Assembly: GCF_003751845.1 (NCBI RefSeq)
Contig: NZ_RJKQ01000001.1
Coordinates: 1,364,001-1,428,000, forward strand
Direction: 5' to 3'
Length of the DNA stretch: 64,000 nucleotides
DNA from: Enterobacter sp. BIGb0383
Lineage (GTDB): Bacteria; Pseudomonadota; Gammaproteobacteria; Enterobacterales; Enterobacteriaceae
The translations under genes and the position numbers were made by a program. The stretch's first letter is position 1, and the number at the start of each line of letters is the position of its first letter. Of the stretch, positions 29,633-40,980 are shown in pieces. The notes under the pieces are model-generated. The model was not told the DNA's origin. It saw only the letters and a list, made by a program, of their open reading frames with translations, and searched no databases.

Positions 29633-30727
29633 ATGGGCACCTACCTGATTCGACGTTTACTGCTGGTGATCCCCACACTTTGGGCGATCATCACCATTAA
29701 CTTTTTCGTGGTGCAAATTGCCCCCGGCGGCCCGGTTGACCAGGCCATCGCCGCCGTTGAGTTTGGCAATACCAGCATGATGCCGGGCGTCAGCGGCGGT
29801 GGCACCGCCAGCAGCTACGCCCATACCGGCGTCAGCAATATCAACGAAAGTCACTATCGCGGCGGGCGAGGACTCGACCCGGAGGTGATTGCCGAGATAA
29901 CTCAGCGCTACGGTTTCGATAAGCCCCTGCACGAGCGCTATCTGAAAATGCTCTGGGACTACGCCCGCTTTGACTTCGGCGACAGCCTGTTCCGCAGCGC
30001 CTCGGTCCTGCAGCTGATTAAAGACAGTCTTCCTGTCTCCATCACCCTCGGCCTGTGGAGCACCCTGATTATCTATCTGGTGTCGATTCCGCTGGGCATC
30101 CGCAAAGCGGTGCATAACGGCAGCCGCTTCGATACCTGGAGCAGCGCCTTTATTATTATCGGCTATGCCATCCCGGCGTTTCTCTTCGCCATCGTGCTGA
30201 TCGTCTTTTTTGCCGGGGGCAGCTATTTCGATATTTTCCCTCTGCGCGGACTGGTGTCGGCCCAGTTTGATACCCTGCCCTGGTATCAGAAGATAACCGA
30301 CTACCTCTGGCATATTACGCTGCCGGTGCTGGCGACGGTGATCGGCGGCTTCGCGGCCCTGACGATGCTGACCAAAAACTCATTCCTCGATGAGATCCGC
30401 AAACAGTACGTGGTCACCGCTCGCGCCAAAGGCGTCAGCGAGAACCGTATTCTGTGGGGACACGTTTTCCGCAACGCCATGCTGCTGGTGATCGCCGGTT
30501 TCCCGGCCACCTTTATCAGCATGTTCTTTACCGGCTCCCTGCTGATTGAAGTGATGTTCTCCCTTAACGGCCTGGGACTGCTGGGCTATGAAGCCACCGT
30601 GTCGCGCGACTACCCGGTGATGTTCGGGACGCTCTATATTTTCACCCTGGTTGGCCTGCTACTGAATATCCTCAGCGATATCAGCTATACCCTGGTCGAC
30701 CCCCGTATCGATTTTGAGGGCCGCTGA
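29633..30727 (+). CDS. yejB: Peptide ABC transporter permease YejB
   Basis: YejB is one of two membrane subunits of the YejABEF importer. The 364 residues match the E. coli protein; six membrane helices are visible. The MetI-like permease EAA loop is at [18 protein letters not shown]. The start ATG 29633 follows AAGGAGAGAGC. Its stop codon overlaps the yejE start by one base (TGATG). Confidence 0.96.
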   Translation: MGTYLIRRLLLVIPTLWAIITINFFVVQIAPGGPVDQAIAAVEFGNTSMMPGVSGGGTASSYAHTGVSNINESHYRGGRGLDPEVIAEITQRYGFDKPLHERYLKMLWDYARFDFGDSLFRSASVLQLIKDSLPVSITLGLWSTLIIYLVSIPLGIRKAVHNGSRFDTWSSAFIIIGYAIPAFLFAIVLIVFFAGGSYFDIFPLRGLVSAQFDTLPWYQKITDYLWHITLPVLATVIGGFAALTMLTKNSFLDEIRKQYVVTARAKGVSENRILWGHVFRNAMLLVIAGFPATFISMFFTGSLLIEVMFSLNGLGLLGYEATVSRDYPVMFGTLYIFTLVGLLLNILSDISYTLVDPRIDFEGR

Positions 30728-31752
30728 TGCGTCAATTAAGTCCCGCCGCAGAGGCCCGCTGGGCACGTTTTCGCCACAACCGCCGCGGCTACTGGTCCCT
30801 GTGGCTGTTTCTGCTGCTGTTTATCTGCAGCCTTGGCGCAGAGCTGATTGCCAACGACCGTCCGCTGCTGGTGAAGTTCGAGGGCAGCTACTATGTGCCG
30901 GTGCTGAAAAACTATAGCGAAAGCGATTTTGGTGGCCCGTTTAATACCGCCGCCGACTATCAGGACCCGTGGCTCCAGCAGCAGCTGGAAAGCAACGGCT
31001 GGGCCATCTGGCCGCCGGTACGTTTTGGTGCCAATACCATTAACTACAATACCGACCAGCCCTTCCCCGCGCCGCCTTCGACTAAGAACTGGCTGGGTAC
31101 CGACGCTAACGGCGGTGACGTGCTGGCACGCATTCTCTACGGAACGCGGATCTCGGTGCTGTTTGGCCTGATGCTGACGCTGTTTTCCAGCGTGCTGGGC
31201 GTGATGGCCGGTGCGATACAGGGCTACTACGGCGGTAAAATCGACCTCTGGGGCCAGCGGTTTATTGAAGTGTGGTCCGGCATGCCGACCCTGTTCCTGA
31301 TCATCCTGCTCTCAAGCGTCGTTCAGCCTGATTTCTGGTGGCTGCTGGGCATTACGGTGCTGTTTGGCTGGATGACCCTGGTGGGCGTGGTCCGCGCCGA
31401 GTTCCTGCGTACCCGTAACTACGACTATATTCGCGCTGCCCAGGCGCTGGGCGTCGGCGATCGCGGGATTATCTTCCGCCATATGCTGCCCAACGCCATG
31501 GTGGCCACCCTGACCTTTTTACCCTTTATTCTGTGCAGTTCCATTACCACGCTGACCTCGCTGGATTTTCTTGGCTTTGGTCTGCCGCTGGGTTCGCCCT
31601 CGCTCGGCGAACTGCTGCTGCAGGGGAAAAATAATCTGCAGGCGCCATGGCTTGGGATCACCGCCTTTTTGTCGGTGGCGCTGCTGCTGTCCCTGTTAAT
31701 TTTCATTGGCGAAGCGGTACGCGACGCCTTCGACCCGAGCAAGGCGGTATAA
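30727..31752 (+). CDS. yejE: Peptide ABC transporter permease YejE
   Basis: YejE is the second membrane subunit of YejABEF. The 341-residue protein (E. coli 341) has six helices, an extended periplasmic loop after helix one (residues 40-135), and the DppC-type EAA motif RTRNYDYIRAAQALGVGD. Its start overlaps the yejB stop; a single base separates its stop from yejF, so all four genes are surely cotranscribed. Confidence 0.96.
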   Translation: MRQLSPAAEARWARFRHNRRGYWSLWLFLLLFICSLGAELIANDRPLLVKFEGSYYVPVLKNYSESDFGGPFNTAADYQDPWLQQQLESNGWAIWPPVRFGANTINYNTDQPFPAPPSTKNWLGTDANGGDVLARILYGTRISVLFGLMLTLFSSVLGVMAGAIQGYYGGKIDLWGQRFIEVWSGMPTLFLIILLSSVVQPDFWWLLGITVLFGWMTLVGVVRAEFLRTRNYDYIRAAQALGVGDRGIIFRHMLPNAMVATLTFLPFILCSSITTLTSLDFLGFGLPLGSPSLGELLLQGKNNLQAPWLGITAFLSVALLLSLLIFIGEAVRDAFDPSKAV

Positions 31753-31753
31753 G

Positions 31754-33343
31754 ATGCGCGAACCGTTACTGGCGATTGACCAGCTATCCATAGCCTTCCG
31801 CCAGCGGGGAGAAACGCGGACCGTGGTCAGCGATCTGTCACTGCAAATCGCCGCCGGTGAAACCCTGGCGCTGGTCGGCGAATCCGGTTCAGGAAAGAGC
31901 GTTACGGCCCTGTCCGTGCTGCGTCTCCTGCCCTCTCCGCCGGTTATCTGGCCTACGGGCGATATTCGTTTTCACGGTCAGTCGCTGCTCAACGCGGATG
32001 AACAGACCCTGCGCGGTATTCGCGGTAACCGTATCGCGATGATTTTCCAGGAGCCAATGGTTTCGCTCAACCCCTTGCACAACCTGGAAAAACAGCTCTA
32101 TGAGGTGCTGTCTCTGCATCGTGGGATGCGCCGGGAAGCCGCCAGGGGCGAGATCCTCGACTGCCTGGACCGGGTGGGTATCCGCAACGCCGCGGGCCGC
32201 CTGGCGGATTATCCGCACCAGCTCTCCGGCGGCGAACGCCAGCGCGTGATGATTGCGATGGCCCTGCTAACCCGACCGGAGCTGCTGATCGCCGACGAGC
32301 CGACGACCGCACTCGACGTCTCGGTACAGGCGCAGATTTTACAGCTGCTGCGCGAACTGCGCGAAGAGCTGAATATGAGTATGCTGTTTATTACCCATAA
32401 TCTGAGCATCGTGCGCAAACTGGCTGATAACGTGGCGGTAATGCAGAACGGCCGCTGCGTTGAGCAGAACCGGGCTAACGCGCTGATGAACGCCCCGACG
32501 CATCCTTACACGCGTCGCCTGCTGGACAGCGAGCCAACCGGCGATCCTATTCCGCTCGATCCGACCCTGCCGCCGCTGCTGAACGTCAGCGATCTTCGCG
32601 TCGCCTTCCCGATCCGCAAAGGGATTCTGCGCCGGGTTATCGATCACAACCCGGTGGTGAAAGGCTTAAGTTTCTCCCTGCGTCCGGGAGAAACGCTTGG
32701 CCTGGTGGGCGAGTCCGGCTCGGGGAAAAGTACCACCGGCCTGGCGCTACTGCGGCTGATTACCTCTCAGGGCAATATCGAATTTGACGGTCAGTCGCTG
32801 CAGGGCAAAAGTCGCCGTCAGCTGCTGCCGATTCGTCACCGTATTCAGGTAGTTTTCCAGGATCCGAACTCTTCCCTGAATCCGAGGCTGAACGTTCAGC
32901 AAATTATCGAAGAGGGTTTGCGGGTGCATCAGCCATCGCTTAGCGCCGCCGAGCGTGAGCAGACCGTGATCCGCGTGATGGGCGAAGTCGGGCTGGATGC
33001 CGACACCCGTCACCGCTACCCCGCCGAGTTTTCCGGCGGCCAGCGCCAGCGCATTGCCATCGCCCGGGCGCTGATCCTCACGCCGCAGCTGATTATTCTG
33101 GATGAGCCGACCTCGTCGCTGGACAAAACGGTACAGGCGCAGATCCTCGCGCTGCTGAAGTCGTTACAGCAAAAGCATCGTCTGGCCTATATCTTTATCA
33201 GCCACGATCTGAGGGTGGTGCGTTCGCTCTGTCATCAGGTGATTGTGCTGCGTCAGGGAGAGGTCGTCGAACAGGGAGAGTGCCAGCGCGTCTTCGCCGC
33301 GCCGGAGCAGGCGTATACGCGCCAGCTTTTAGCGTTAAGCTGA
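31754..33343 (+). CDS. yejF: Peptide ABC transporter ATPase YejF
   Basis: YejF is the fused double ATPase of YejABEF. From ATG 31754 it has 529 residues, equal to E. coli. Two nucleotide-binding domains are complete: Walker [10 protein letters not shown] with LSGGERQR and [12 protein letters not shown] in the first half, and GESGSGKST with FSGGQRQR and [12 protein letters not shown] in the second. The longer frame from 31706 overlaps yejE and is rejected. It converges on yejG with three bases between stop codons. Confidence 0.97.
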   Translation: MREPLLAIDQLSIAFRQRGETRTVVSDLSLQIAAGETLALVGESGSGKSVTALSVLRLLPSPPVIWPTGDIRFHGQSLLNADEQTLRGIRGNRIAMIFQEPMVSLNPLHNLEKQLYEVLSLHRGMRREAARGEILDCLDRVGIRNAAGRLADYPHQLSGGERQRVMIAMALLTRPELLIADEPTTALDVSVQAQILQLLRELREELNMSMLFITHNLSIVRKLADNVAVMQNGRCVEQNRANALMNAPTHPYTRRLLDSEPTGDPIPLDPTLPPLLNVSDLRVAFPIRKGILRRVIDHNPVVKGLSFSLRPGETLGLVGESGSGKSTTGLALLRLITSQGNIEFDGQSLQGKSRRQLLPIRHRIQVVFQDPNSSLNPRLNVQQIIEEGLRVHQPSLSAAEREQTVIRVMGEVGLDADTRHRYPAEFSGGQRQRIAIARALILTPQLIILDEPTSSLDKTVQAQILALLKSLQQKHRLAYIFISHDLRVVRSLCHQVIVLRQGEVVEQGECQRVFAAPEQAYTRQLLALS

Positions 33344-33346
33344 CGC

Positions 33347-33691
33347 TCAGAAAGGGTTATAGCTGGAGAACGGCTCGGCGATAGCCACGCCAAAGTTTTT
33401 CAGTCGGCAGGTGGCGGCGAATTCATCCTGATGGTTTACAAACAGGCAGGGTTCGCCTTCGCACTCCACGACAGAGCAGTCGACTTCAATGTCATCCAGA
33501 GCCTGACGCAGTTTCTGCATCACCGGCCATGCGCTATCGCCATCCGGACTTAACAACTTCAGCGCCACCAGGCAATTTTCACACTCCGATCCGCTTGGCG
33601 GAATCGGTTCAACACGCTTGCCTGCAAAACCCGCAGACCAGCGATAGCTTTGCGGGAGTCGGTGGACGATTGAGAGCTGTAATGTATTCAC
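33347..33691 (-). CDS. yejG: YejG, conserved protein of unknown function
   Basis: A 114-residue soluble protein matching E. coli YejG in length, with the well-conserved end [25 protein letters not shown] split over the last 25 residues. I use GTG 33691, preceded by GGGGA, because it reproduces the E. coli N terminus; the frame reaching 33721 would add ten unrelated residues. E. coli YejG has been linked to tolerance of some aminoglycosides; the mechanism is unknown. It is convergent with yejF. Confidence 0.88.
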   Translation of the reverse strand: MNTLQLSIVHRLPQSYRWSAGFAGKRVEPIPPSGSECENCLVALKLLSPDGDSAWPVMQKLRQALDDIEVDCSVVECEGEPCLFVNHQDEFAATCRLKNFGVAIAEPFSSYNPF

Positions 33692-34022
33692 GATATTTCC
33701 CCGGAAGTAGCAACCCATCACAAATACTTAACATTCATGCTAACACATTATTGACAACTCGTCCTGTCCGGGACGTTGAAAACGCAAACCGGGTTTCCAG
33801 TAAGCGTGAAGGCGTGTCGAATGCCGATCGGTAGATGCAGTAAAACGGTCTTATGGCGCTATATGTACTCGTTTCTGTGATCTAACACAACCTTTTTGAA
33901 TACAACAATGTGACTTTTTACATCATTGTCGTTTACAGAAGTGAAACATTTTTAGGCAGAGAAGGGTGAAAGGCTCTGATATGCGTCAAAAAAAGGGGCC
34001 AAAATAGCCCCTGCAGAAAGAA
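33692..34022. other. Intergenic region between yejG and bcr
   Basis: This 331-base AT-rich region contains the yejG promoter and, at its right end, the bcr terminator. A weak TGTGA half site lies at 33876-33880. Nothing else is convincing. Confidence 0.5.
33991..34012 (-). terminator. bcr terminator
   Basis: AGGGGC (33994-33999) pairs with GCCCCT (34007-34012). On the minus strand seven T follow. Confidence 0.8.
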
Positions 34023-35219
34023 TTAACGCACCGACTTTCGCGGACGGCTGGCGTAGAGGTAAAACAGAATGGAAACGATGGCGCAGAAGGCAATAGAGAG
34101 CAGCATTGGCCAGGCGCTGGTAAAGGTCGCCATCGACAGCAGCGCCCCCACAATCGCCCCGATCCCGAAGCGGAACGTCCCCGCCAGAGAAGACGCGGTG
34201 CCCGCCATATGAGGGAACTCGTCAAGAATGACCGCCATCGCATTGGAGGCGACCATCGAGATGCAGCCAACAAAGGCCGCAACGCCCAGCACCAGCGACC
34301 AGAAACCCAGACCAGCCAGGGCCGAGCCGACCATCCACAGCGCCATTACCAGCTGGATCCACAGCCCGGTGCGGAACATATTCAGCGCCCCGACCCGGCG
34401 GACAAAGCGGCTGTTAATAATGGTCATAATAAACAGGAACACGATGTTCAGCGCAAAGTAGTAGCCGAAATCCTGAGGCGAAACGTGGTTCAGCTCGATA
34501 TAGACGAAGGGACCTGCGCTTAAAAACGAGAACATCCCGGCGAAACTGAAGCCGCTGGCCAGCATATAACTCAGCACGCGCTTATGGCGAAACAGCGAGG
34601 CGAAGTTGCCTGCGGTCGTGCGGATATGGAATTTCTGCCGTTTTTCCGGCGGCAGCGTCTCGTCGATCAGGAAGAAGATCATCACCGACACCATCACGGC
34701 CGCCAGCGCCAGGATCCAGAAGATACTGTGCCAGCTAAACCAGACCAGCACGGCCCCGCCGACCATCGGTGCCACCAGCGGCGCAATGGTCGTCACCAGC
34801 ATGACGAAAGACATCATGCGGGAAAACTCTTCCTTCGGATAAATATCGCGCATCAACGCGTTAATCACCACGCTTGCCGCCGCAGCCGCCAGGCCGTGGA
34901 AAAAGCGCATCGTGATCAGCTGGTCGATAGTCTGTGACAGGGCGCAGGCAACGGCTGCAGCCGCAAACACCAGGGTTCCGCCCAGCACCACCGGCTTGCG
35001 CCCGATGCTATCTGCCATCGGCCCGTAGAGCAGCTGCCCGACCGCAAAACCGAGAATATAGGTGCTCAGGGTCATCTGGGCGCTGCCTGCGGGAACGCCG
35101 AACTGTTCGGCGATCACCGGCAGCGCGGGCAGATACATATCGATCGACAGGGGCATCAGCATGGCCAGCAGGCCAAGGATAACAACAATACTCATTGAAG
35201 AGCTTTGCCTGCGGGTCAC
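34023..35219 (-). CDS. bcr: Bcr/CflA multidrug efflux transporter
   Basis: Bcr is a twelve-helix MFS drug-proton antiporter of the DHA1 group, conferring bicyclomycin and other drug tolerance and exporting L-cysteine in E. coli. The 398-residue protein (E. coli 396) has the signatures [15 protein letters not shown], the loop-2 motif [17 protein letters not shown] and motif C-like residues in [16 protein letters not shown] form. It follows rsuA on the same strand with a 15-base gap, the E. coli arrangement, so they are probably one transcript. Confidence 0.95.
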   Translation of the reverse strand: MTRRQSSSMSIVVILGLLAMLMPLSIDMYLPALPVIAEQFGVPAGSAQMTLSTYILGFAVGQLLYGPMADSIGRKPVVLGGTLVFAAAAVACALSQTIDQLITMRFFHGLAAAAASVVINALMRDIYPKEEFSRMMSFVMLVTTIAPLVAPMVGGAVLVWFSWHSIFWILALAAVMVSVMIFFLIDETLPPEKRQKFHIRTTAGNFASLFRHKRVLSYMLASGFSFAGMFSFLSAGPFVYIELNHVSPQDFGYYFALNIVFLFIMTIINSRFVRRVGALNMFRTGLWIQLVMALWMVGSALAGLGFWSLVLGVAAFVGCISMVASNAMAVILDEFPHMAGTASSLAGTFRFGIGAIVGALLSMATFTSAWPMLLSIAFCAIVSILFYLYASRPRKSVR

Positions 35220-35234
35220 ACGGTTCTCCTGAAA

Positions 35235-35942
35235 TCAGCTGGATGGCATGCCAATACTGGCAATTTCTTCGTCGGTCAGCGGGCGATATTCGCCGGGTGC
35301 AAGGTCGGAATCGAGCGCAATGTCACCGATTCGTTCACGATGCAGGCCGACAACGTGGTTGCCGACGGCGGCAAACATGCGTTTCACCTGGTGGTAGCGC
35401 CCTTCGCTAATGGTCAGACGCACATCCGTCGGGGCTATCACCTCAAGCGTTGCGGGTTTGGTCAGGTCTTTCTCGTTGTGCAGCTGAATCCCTTTAGCAA
35501 ACTGCTCCGCCGTTTCCGGACTGACCGGCGCTTCCAGAGTCACCCGATAGGTTTTCTCGCAGTGGTGGCGCGGAGAGGTAATGCGGTGGGACCACTGACC
35601 GTCATCGGTCATCAGCACCAGACCGGTGGTATCGATATCGAGACGTCCGGCAGCGTGCAGCTTGTGCGCGACCGGCTCATCGAGGAAGTAGAGCACCGTC
35701 GGGTGATCCGGATCTTCAGTAGAGCAGACATAGCCCTGAGGTTTGTTCAGCATAAAGTAGCGCGGGCCGTTCTGCTGGGCCAGCGGGTTGCCGTCAAACT
35801 CCACCGCGTGTTCCGGCAGCAGTTTAAACGCGGCGTTTCTTACGATTTCGCCATCCACGGTGATACGGCTGCCGCGGATTTCGCGCCCGGCGATGGCCCG
35901 GCTGATGCCGAGCTGCTGAGCGATAAACTTATCAAGTCGCAT
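35235..35942 (-). CDS. rsuA: 16S rRNA pseudouridine-516 synthase RsuA
   Basis: RsuA makes pseudouridine at position 516 of 16S rRNA during small-subunit assembly. The 235-residue protein (E. coli 231) has an N-terminal S4-like RNA-binding domain ([24 protein letters not shown]) and a catalytic domain with the nucleophile Asp102 in [10 protein letters not shown]. The C-terminal KKMF-type region is [18 protein letters not shown]. Four extra residues are at the C terminus. It starts the rsuA-bcr unit and is divergent from radD. Confidence 0.95.
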   Translation of the reverse strand: MRLDKFIAQQLGISRAIAGREIRGSRITVDGEIVRNAAFKLLPEHAVEFDGNPLAQQNGPRYFMLNKPQGYVCSTEDPDHPTVLYFLDEPVAHKLHAAGRLDIDTTGLVLMTDDGQWSHRITSPRHHCEKTYRVTLEAPVSPETAEQFAKGIQLHNEKDLTKPATLEVIAPTDVRLTISEGRYHQVKRMFAAVGNHVVGLHRERIGDIALDSDLAPGEYRPLTDEEIASIGMPSS

Positions 35943-36063
35943 GAAGTCTTTTTAGCCTTAATGGTGCTGGAGTCGGGCAACACGCCCGAAAAATAAAAGA
36001 AGTCGTCAGAACTGTTCAGTATAACGGGCGCTTTGCGGCGCTCAAGGGAAAAGATTCGTGGCT

Positions 36064-36190
<127 letters not shown>

Positions 36191-36201
36191 CTATTTGGAT
36201 G

Positions 36202-37968
36202 ATGAGCAATGAAAAAATAACCCTCCGTCCCTATCAGCAGGAAGCGGTCAACGCCACCCTCACCCACTTTCGCCAGCATACCACGCCAGCAGCGATTGTC
36301 TTGCCCACAGGTGCGGGCAAAAGTCTGGTGATCGCCGAGCTGGCGAGGCTGGCGCGCGGTCGCGTGCTGGTGCTGGCCCACGTAAAAGAGCTGGTGGCGC
36401 AGAACCACGGTAAATACCTGGCGCTGGGTCTGGAAGCCGATATCTATGCCGCCGGGCTGCAGCGTAAAGAGAGCCACGGTAAAGTGGTGTTTGGCAGCGT
36501 TCAGTCCGTCGCCCGCAATCTGGACCAGTTTAACGATGCTTTCTCTCTGCTGATTGTCGATGAGTGCCACCGCATCAGCGACGATGACGACAGCCAGTAT
36601 CAGCAGATCCTCAATCATCTGCAGCAGCACAACCCGCAGCTGCGTCTGCTCGGGCTGACCGCCACGCCGTTTCGTCTCGGCAAAGGCTGGATTTACCACT
36701 TTCACTATCACGGCATGGTCCGCGGCGACACTAAAGCCCTGTTCCGGGACTGTATTTACGAACTGCCCCTGCGCTACATGATCAAGCACGGCTACCTGAC
36801 GCCGCCGGAGCGTCTCGATATGCCGGTGGTACAGTACGACTTCAGTCGGCTTCAGGCGCAAAGTAACGGCCTGTTCAGCGAAGCGGACCTCAATCTGGAG
36901 CTGAAAAAGCAGGAGCGGATTACCCCGCATATTATTAGCCAGATCGAAGAGTTTGCCGCCGCCCGCAAAGGGGTGATGATTTTTGCCGCCACCGTTGAAC
37001 ATGCCCGGGAAGTCGTCGGCCTGCTGCCTGCCGACGATGCCGAACTGATCACCGGCGAAACGCCCGGCCCGCGCCGGGATGAACTGATTGAAGCGTTTAA
37101 GGCCCAGCGTTTTCGCTATCTGGTCAACGTGTCAGTACTCACTACCGGTTTTGACGCGCCGCACGTGGACTTAATTGCTATTCTGCGCCCGACCGAATCC
37201 GTCAGCCTCTATCAGCAGATTGTCGGTCGCGGCCTGCGTCTGGCGCCTGGGAAGACCGACTGTCTGATCCTCGACTATGCCGGTAACCCGCATGACCTCT
37301 ATGCCCCGGAAGTCGGCACGCCGAAAGGTCAGAGTGATAACGTCCCGGTGCAGGTGTTCTGTCCAGGCTGTGGCTTTGCCAATACCTTCTGGGGAAAAAC
37401 CACCGCAGACGGCACCCTGATCGAGCATTTTGGCCGCCGCTGCCAGGGCTGGTTTGAGGATGATGACGGGCATCGGGAGCAGTGTGATTTCCGCTTCCGC
37501 TTTAAAAACTGTCCCCAGTGCAACGCCGAGAATGATATTGCCGCCCGCCGCTGTCGGGAGTGCGACGCGGTGCTCGTTGACCCGGACGATATGCTGAAGG
37601 CCGCGCTAAAGCTAAAAGATGCCCTGGTGCTGCGCTGTAGCGATATGGTTCTGCAGCACGGCGCGGACGAGAAAGGCGAATGGCTGAAGATCACCTATTA
37701 CGATGAGGACGGTACCGACGTGAGTGAGCGCTTCCGTTTGCAGACGCCGGCCCAGCGAACCGCCTTTGAGCAGCTATTTATCCGCCCGCATACCCGCACG
37801 CCGGGCGTGCCTCTGCGCTGGATCACCGCCGCCGATATCCCGGCTCAGCAGGCACTGCTGCGCCATCCTGACTTTGTAGTGGCGCGAAAAAAAGGCCCGT
37901 ACTGGCAGGTCCGTGAGAAAGTCTTCGACTATCAGGGACGCTACCGTCGGGCCAATGAACTGCGATAG
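36202..37968 (+). CDS. radD: DNA repair helicase-like ATPase RadD (YejH)
   Basis: RadD is a superfamily-2 ATPase that acts with RecA and RecG in double-strand-break repair and template switching. The 588 residues (E. coli 586) show Walker A PTGAGKS, the DECH box VDECHRI, motif [14 protein letters not shown] and motif [15 protein letters not shown] Cys-rich zinc region follows: CPGCGF, the GRRCQGWF Cys, CDFRF, then CPQC and CREC. The N terminus starts [13 protein letters not shown] instead of the E. coli MIFTLRPYQQ, and an adjacent ATG at 36199 is possible. The ERIC element abuts the start, so the difference may come from that insertion. Confidence 0.93.
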   Translation: MSNEKITLRPYQQEAVNATLTHFRQHTTPAAIVLPTGAGKSLVIAELARLARGRVLVLAHVKELVAQNHGKYLALGLEADIYAAGLQRKESHGKVVFGSVQSVARNLDQFNDAFSLLIVDECHRISDDDDSQYQQILNHLQQHNPQLRLLGLTATPFRLGKGWIYHFHYHGMVRGDTKALFRDCIYELPLRYMIKHGYLTPPERLDMPVVQYDFSRLQAQSNGLFSEADLNLELKKQERITPHIISQIEEFAAARKGVMIFAATVEHAREVVGLLPADDAELITGETPGPRRDELIEAFKAQRFRYLVNVSVLTTGFDAPHVDLIAILRPTESVSLYQQIVGRGLRLAPGKTDCLILDYAGNPHDLYAPEVGTPKGQSDNVPVQVFCPGCGFANTFWGKTTADGTLIEHFGRRCQGWFEDDDGHREQCDFRFRFKNCPQCNAENDIAARRCRECDAVLVDPDDMLKAALKLKDALVLRCSDMVLQHGADEKGEWLKITYYDEDGTDVSERFRLQTPAQRTAFEQLFIRPHTRTPGVPLRWITAADIPAQQALLRHPDFVVARKKGPYWQVREKVFDYQGRYRRANELR

Positions 37969-37975
37969 TAAAAAA

Positions 37976-37997
37976 GACGCCCCGGAAAGCGGGCGTC
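37976..37997 (-). terminator. Terminator of the chemoreceptor gene
   Basis: GACGCCC (37976-37982) pairs with GGGCGTC (37991-37997). On the minus strand the stem is followed by T6. Confidence 0.82.
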
Positions 37998-38009
37998 CAC
38001 AACACACTG

Positions 38010-39959
38010 TTATCCGCGCGCCTCTTCCAGGCTGAACTGCTGGACGCTTTGCGCCAGCTGCTGGGCCTGGTCTTCCAGTGAGGTCGCGGCGGCGGCCATC
38101 TGCTGAACCAGGGCGGCGTTCTGCTGCGTCACACCGTCCATCTCGTTTACCGCGATGGTCACCTGACTGATACCTTTGGCCTGCTCATCAGAGGCGCTAA
38201 CAATCTCGCCGATAATGGTCTGCACAGAGTTTACCGCCTGGGTCATCTCCTGCATGGTTTTGCCCGCGTCGTTCACCAGTTGAACACCGTTCTCTACGCG
38301 CTGGCTGGATTCCGCGATCAGCGCACCGATCTCTTTCACCGCGTCAGCGCTTCGCTGGGCCAGGTTACGGACTTCCGAGGCCACAACCGCAAATCCACGC
38401 CCCTGCTCACCGGCACGCGCGGCTTCAACCGCCGCGTTAAGCGCCAGGATATTGGTCTGGAAGGCAATGCTATTGATAATCGCCGTGATATCGCCGATTT
38501 TCTTCGCGCTGTCATCGATCTGCGACATGGTCTGTACCACCTGACCCACCAGCATTTCACCGCGGCTGGCGATTTGCGTGGCGTTTTCCGTCAGAGCGGT
38601 GGCGTTATGCGCATTTTCGGCGTTGTGTTTCACCGTCGCGGTAAACTGCTCCATACTGGCTGCCGTCTGCTCCAGAGCCGCCGCCTGCTGTTCGGTACGC
38701 GAGGCAAGGTTAATGTTACCGCTGACAATTTCCCCCGCGCCCTGACGCACCGAATCACTGGCCTCTTTGATTTGACCGACAATCTGCCGCAGCTGCGTCT
38801 GCATGGTGTGCAGGGCAAAGAACAGGCTATGGCGATCGTTCGCTTTGACGTTGATGGTGTTATCCAGCTTGCCGTCTGACACCGCCAGCGCGATCGTTGC
38901 CGCTTCCAGCGGTTCCCCACCAATCGGTCGCAACACCTTACGGCTGAAGACGATGCCCAGCAGCGCACTGACCAGCAGAATACTGATCGCCATCAGGACA
39001 ATTGCCATGGTCAGCTGACGATTAGCAGCGGCCATCACCTGACTGACCGGTGCCACCACGCCCAGATACCAGCTGTCGGTGCTGTTGCCAATTTTGACCG
39101 GCTGCCAGGTCACCAGCGCGTCTTCACCCAGTACCGCATCCGCCTGTTCAACCACGTCGGAGGTGAAGTTATGGGTTTCGCCCGGGTACGGTTTGCTGGT
39201 CAGATTTTTATCCGGATAAGAGATCACCTTTCCGGCGGTGGAGAGCAGCACCGCATAGCCGCCGCCCTGCCAGGGTTTAATCTGGTTCACTTTCTGTTGC
39301 AAAGAGGCAAGCGAAATATCAGAGGTGACAACCCCATAGAGCTTGCCCTCGCTGACGATAGGCGTCGCCACGGACGTCAGCAGCGTCGGCACGCCGTTAT
39401 AGGCATAGCTGTAGGGTTCAATCAGGGTGTCTTTACGGGTTTTCTGCGGTACCAGGTAGTAATCACCCTGGCCCGGCGTCAGGTATGACATCAGCGGATG
39501 AACGTTGAATTTCCCGGACGCATCGCTATCCACAAAGAAGGCATAACGGCCTTTAGGAGCCTGATTGGGCTGGCCATCGAACTCTGCATCGCGTCCGTCC
39601 CAGGCGTTTTCTTCAAAGGTGACCGACACGGAGAGGTAATCCGGATTATCGCGCATCGCGGATTCCAGCATTTTATACCCCACGTTACGGTCAGTGATCC
39701 CGACCTGTGGGAGAGCAATCATGCTGTGACCGAGGTTATGCGCTACGTCGCGGGCATAGCTCAGCTCGCTCTGAATTTTCAGGGCTTCGCTTTGGGCAAT
39801 TTGCTGTAAATATTTTTCGGCTAAGGATTTCTGTACGCTGCTGGACTGCCAGCTAAGCACGCCGATGGTAACAACGAAACCCAGCGTGATGGTGATGGCG
39901 CCCGTTAACAGCATCTGTGCGCGGGTGCTCATTTTTTTATGAACATATTGTCTGGCCAT
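38010..39959 (-). CDS. Methyl-accepting chemotaxis protein with dCache sensor
   Basis: A 649-residue membrane chemoreceptor. After a first helix (about 17-38) comes a periplasmic double-Cache-type sensor (40-310, with [19 protein letters not shown] and [17 protein letters not shown]), a second helix (about 320-345), a HAMP-like segment, and a cytoplasmic coiled-coil signalling domain whose tip is [20 protein letters not shown]. The protein ends EEARG and lacks the NWETF pentapeptide used to tether CheR/CheB, so it needs other receptors or no tether for adaptation. Start ATG 39959 has AGAGGAGCC before it. A FliA-type promoter lies upstream. E. coli has no gene here; the ligand cannot be told. 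Confidence 0.9.
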   Translation of the reverse strand: MARQYVHKKMSTRAQMLLTGAITITLGFVVTIGVLSWQSSSVQKSLAEKYLQQIAQSEALKIQSELSYARDVAHNLGHSMIALPQVGITDRNVGYKMLESAMRDNPDYLSVSVTFEENAWDGRDAEFDGQPNQAPKGRYAFFVDSDASGKFNVHPLMSYLTPGQGDYYLVPQKTRKDTLIEPYSYAYNGVPTLLTSVATPIVSEGKLYGVVTSDISLASLQQKVNQIKPWQGGGYAVLLSTAGKVISYPDKNLTSKPYPGETHNFTSDVVEQADAVLGEDALVTWQPVKIGNSTDSWYLGVVAPVSQVMAAANRQLTMAIVLMAISILLVSALLGIVFSRKVLRPIGGEPLEAATIALAVSDGKLDNTINVKANDRHSLFFALHTMQTQLRQIVGQIKEASDSVRQGAGEIVSGNINLASRTEQQAAALEQTAASMEQFTATVKHNAENAHNATALTENATQIASRGEMLVGQVVQTMSQIDDSAKKIGDITAIINSIAFQTNILALNAAVEAARAGEQGRGFAVVASEVRNLAQRSADAVKEIGALIAESSQRVENGVQLVNDAGKTMQEMTQAVNSVQTIIGEIVSASDEQAKGISQVTIAVNEMDGVTQQNAALVQQMAAAATSLEDQAQQLAQSVQQFSLEEARG

Positions 39960-40035
39960 TACGGCTCCTCTGGTGTCATTCAATCACGTCATCAATCGTC
40001 CTTCTTGTTTCCGGCAGAGATCCCTTGTGAGATGA

Positions 40036-40062
40036 CTATCGGCGCGGCGTATTTGATCTTTA
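40036..40062 (-). promoter_or_regulatory. Sigma-28 (FliA) promoter of the chemoreceptor gene
   Basis: On the minus strand TAAAGATC (40062-40055) and GCCGATAG (40043-40036) are separated by exactly 11 bases. The FliA consensus is TAAAGTTT-N11-GCCGATAA. The start codon is 76 bases downstream of the -10 box. Confidence 0.82.
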
Positions 40063-40235
40063 ATTGTTAACGGAGAAGACTTTCAGCTGTAACGGTGGGG
40101 TTTTGGCAGCATAAACAGCGGCATTACGGAGGTAACGGGTTGGTATTGAATTAACAAGCTATCAACAACCGCGTCCACCAGCACTTTCCTCTGATGAACG
40201 CGGAAGAAAATATTTTATATCCGGATCACAATGAC

Positions 40236-40496
40236 TCAGCCACGCCCGTCTTTCGGCGCTAAGAAGTAAAAGCCAAACGGCAGGGAGCCAATCACGGTGA
40301 AGACGGTGCTGTAAATAAACACCCAGGCCCCCTGGATAATAAACATGGAGGTGGTCCACTCTTCCATTGGCAGCGAGTACTGATCCTCAACGCCCTGGAA
40401 AGTGACTTTGGTGATCACCGCCACGACGGTAATGAACACCATAATCACCGCTACGATAAATTTTTTGCCGTCGCGGGTGCGTAATTTCTCTAACAT
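40236..40496 (-). CDS. Small inner-membrane protein, two helices (possibly DUF2534)
   Basis: An 86-residue protein with two long hydrophobic segments: IVAVIMVFITVVAVITKVTF (about 14-33) and MFIIQGAWVFIYSTVFTVIG (about 51-70), with charged ends (MLEKLRTRDGKKF and PKDGRG). The upstream sequence has AGGAGGAAAG before ATG 40496, a strong ribosome binding site. It lies between the chemoreceptor and rplY on the minus strand; this place is empty in E. coli. I think it belongs to the enterobacterial DUF2534 family, but that is from memory of size and shape. Function is unknown. Confidence 0.7.
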   Translation of the reverse strand: MLEKLRTRDGKKFIVAVIMVFITVVAVITKVTFQGVEDQYSLPMEEWTTSMFIIQGAWVFIYSTVFTVIGSLPFGFYFLAPKDGRG

Positions 40497-40537
40497 CTTT
40501 CCTCCTGATTCATTTATGACCGTTTCTGACGCAGTAA

Positions 40538-40566
40538 TTGCCTTACCCCAGGTTCGGGGCTATAAT
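40538..40566 (+). promoter_or_regulatory. rplY promoter
   Basis: TTGCCT (40538-40543), a 17-base spacer and TATAAT (40561-40566) form a strong sigma-70 promoter, 86 bases before the rplY start codon. Confidence 0.8.
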
Positions 40567-40651
40567 GCCGCCCGCTTTTGCATCCGCAAAGCAGATCATT
40601 TGCCTGTTGCTGGGTCGCCTGTAACAGGTGTTATTAAATAGAGAGACATTC

Positions 40652-40936
40652 ATGTTTACTATCAATGCAGAAGTTCGTAAAGAGCAGGGTAAGGGTGCGA
40701 GCCGCCGCCTGCGTGCAGCTAACAAATTCCCGGCTATCATTTATGGTGGCGAAGCTGCTCCGGTGTCCGTTGAACTGGATCAAGACAAACTGTGGAACAT
40801 TCAGACTAATGCTGAATTCTACAGCGAAGTTCTGACCCTGGTTGTCGACGGTAAAGAAGAAAAAGTGAAAGTTCAGGCTGTTCAGCGTCACCCGTTCAAG
40901 CCAAAACTGTCTCACATCGACTTCGTTCGCGCGTAA
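40652..40936 (+). CDS. rplY: 50S ribosomal protein L25
   Basis: L25 binds 5S rRNA in the large ribosomal subunit. The 94 residues equal the E. coli protein, starting [20 protein letters not shown] and ending [18 protein letters not shown] 40652 follows the weak RBS GAGAGAC; the upstream frame from 40628 is not conserved. Codon use is that of a highly expressed gene (CTG, CGT, AAA, GAA). A strong terminator follows, whose T-tract also overlaps the end of the convergent gene. Confidence 0.98.
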   Translation: MFTINAEVRKEQGKGASRRLRAANKFPAIIYGGEAAPVSVELDQDKLWNIQTNAEFYSEVLTLVVDGKEEKVKVQAVQRHPFKPKLSHIDFVRA

Positions 40937-40956
40937 TCGCTGACCTGTCGAAGAAA

Positions 40957-40980
40957 AACCCCGCGCTGCGGGGTTTTTTT
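40957..40980 (+). terminator. rplY terminator
   Basis: AACCCCGC (40957-40964) pairs with GCGGGGTT (40968-40975), with T extending to 40980. The stop codon of the convergent gene (40979-40981) lies inside the T-tract. Confidence 0.93.

Noticed and set aside
33876..33890. Possible CRP site
   Set aside because: Only the left half TGTGA matches; the right half does not fit the consensus.
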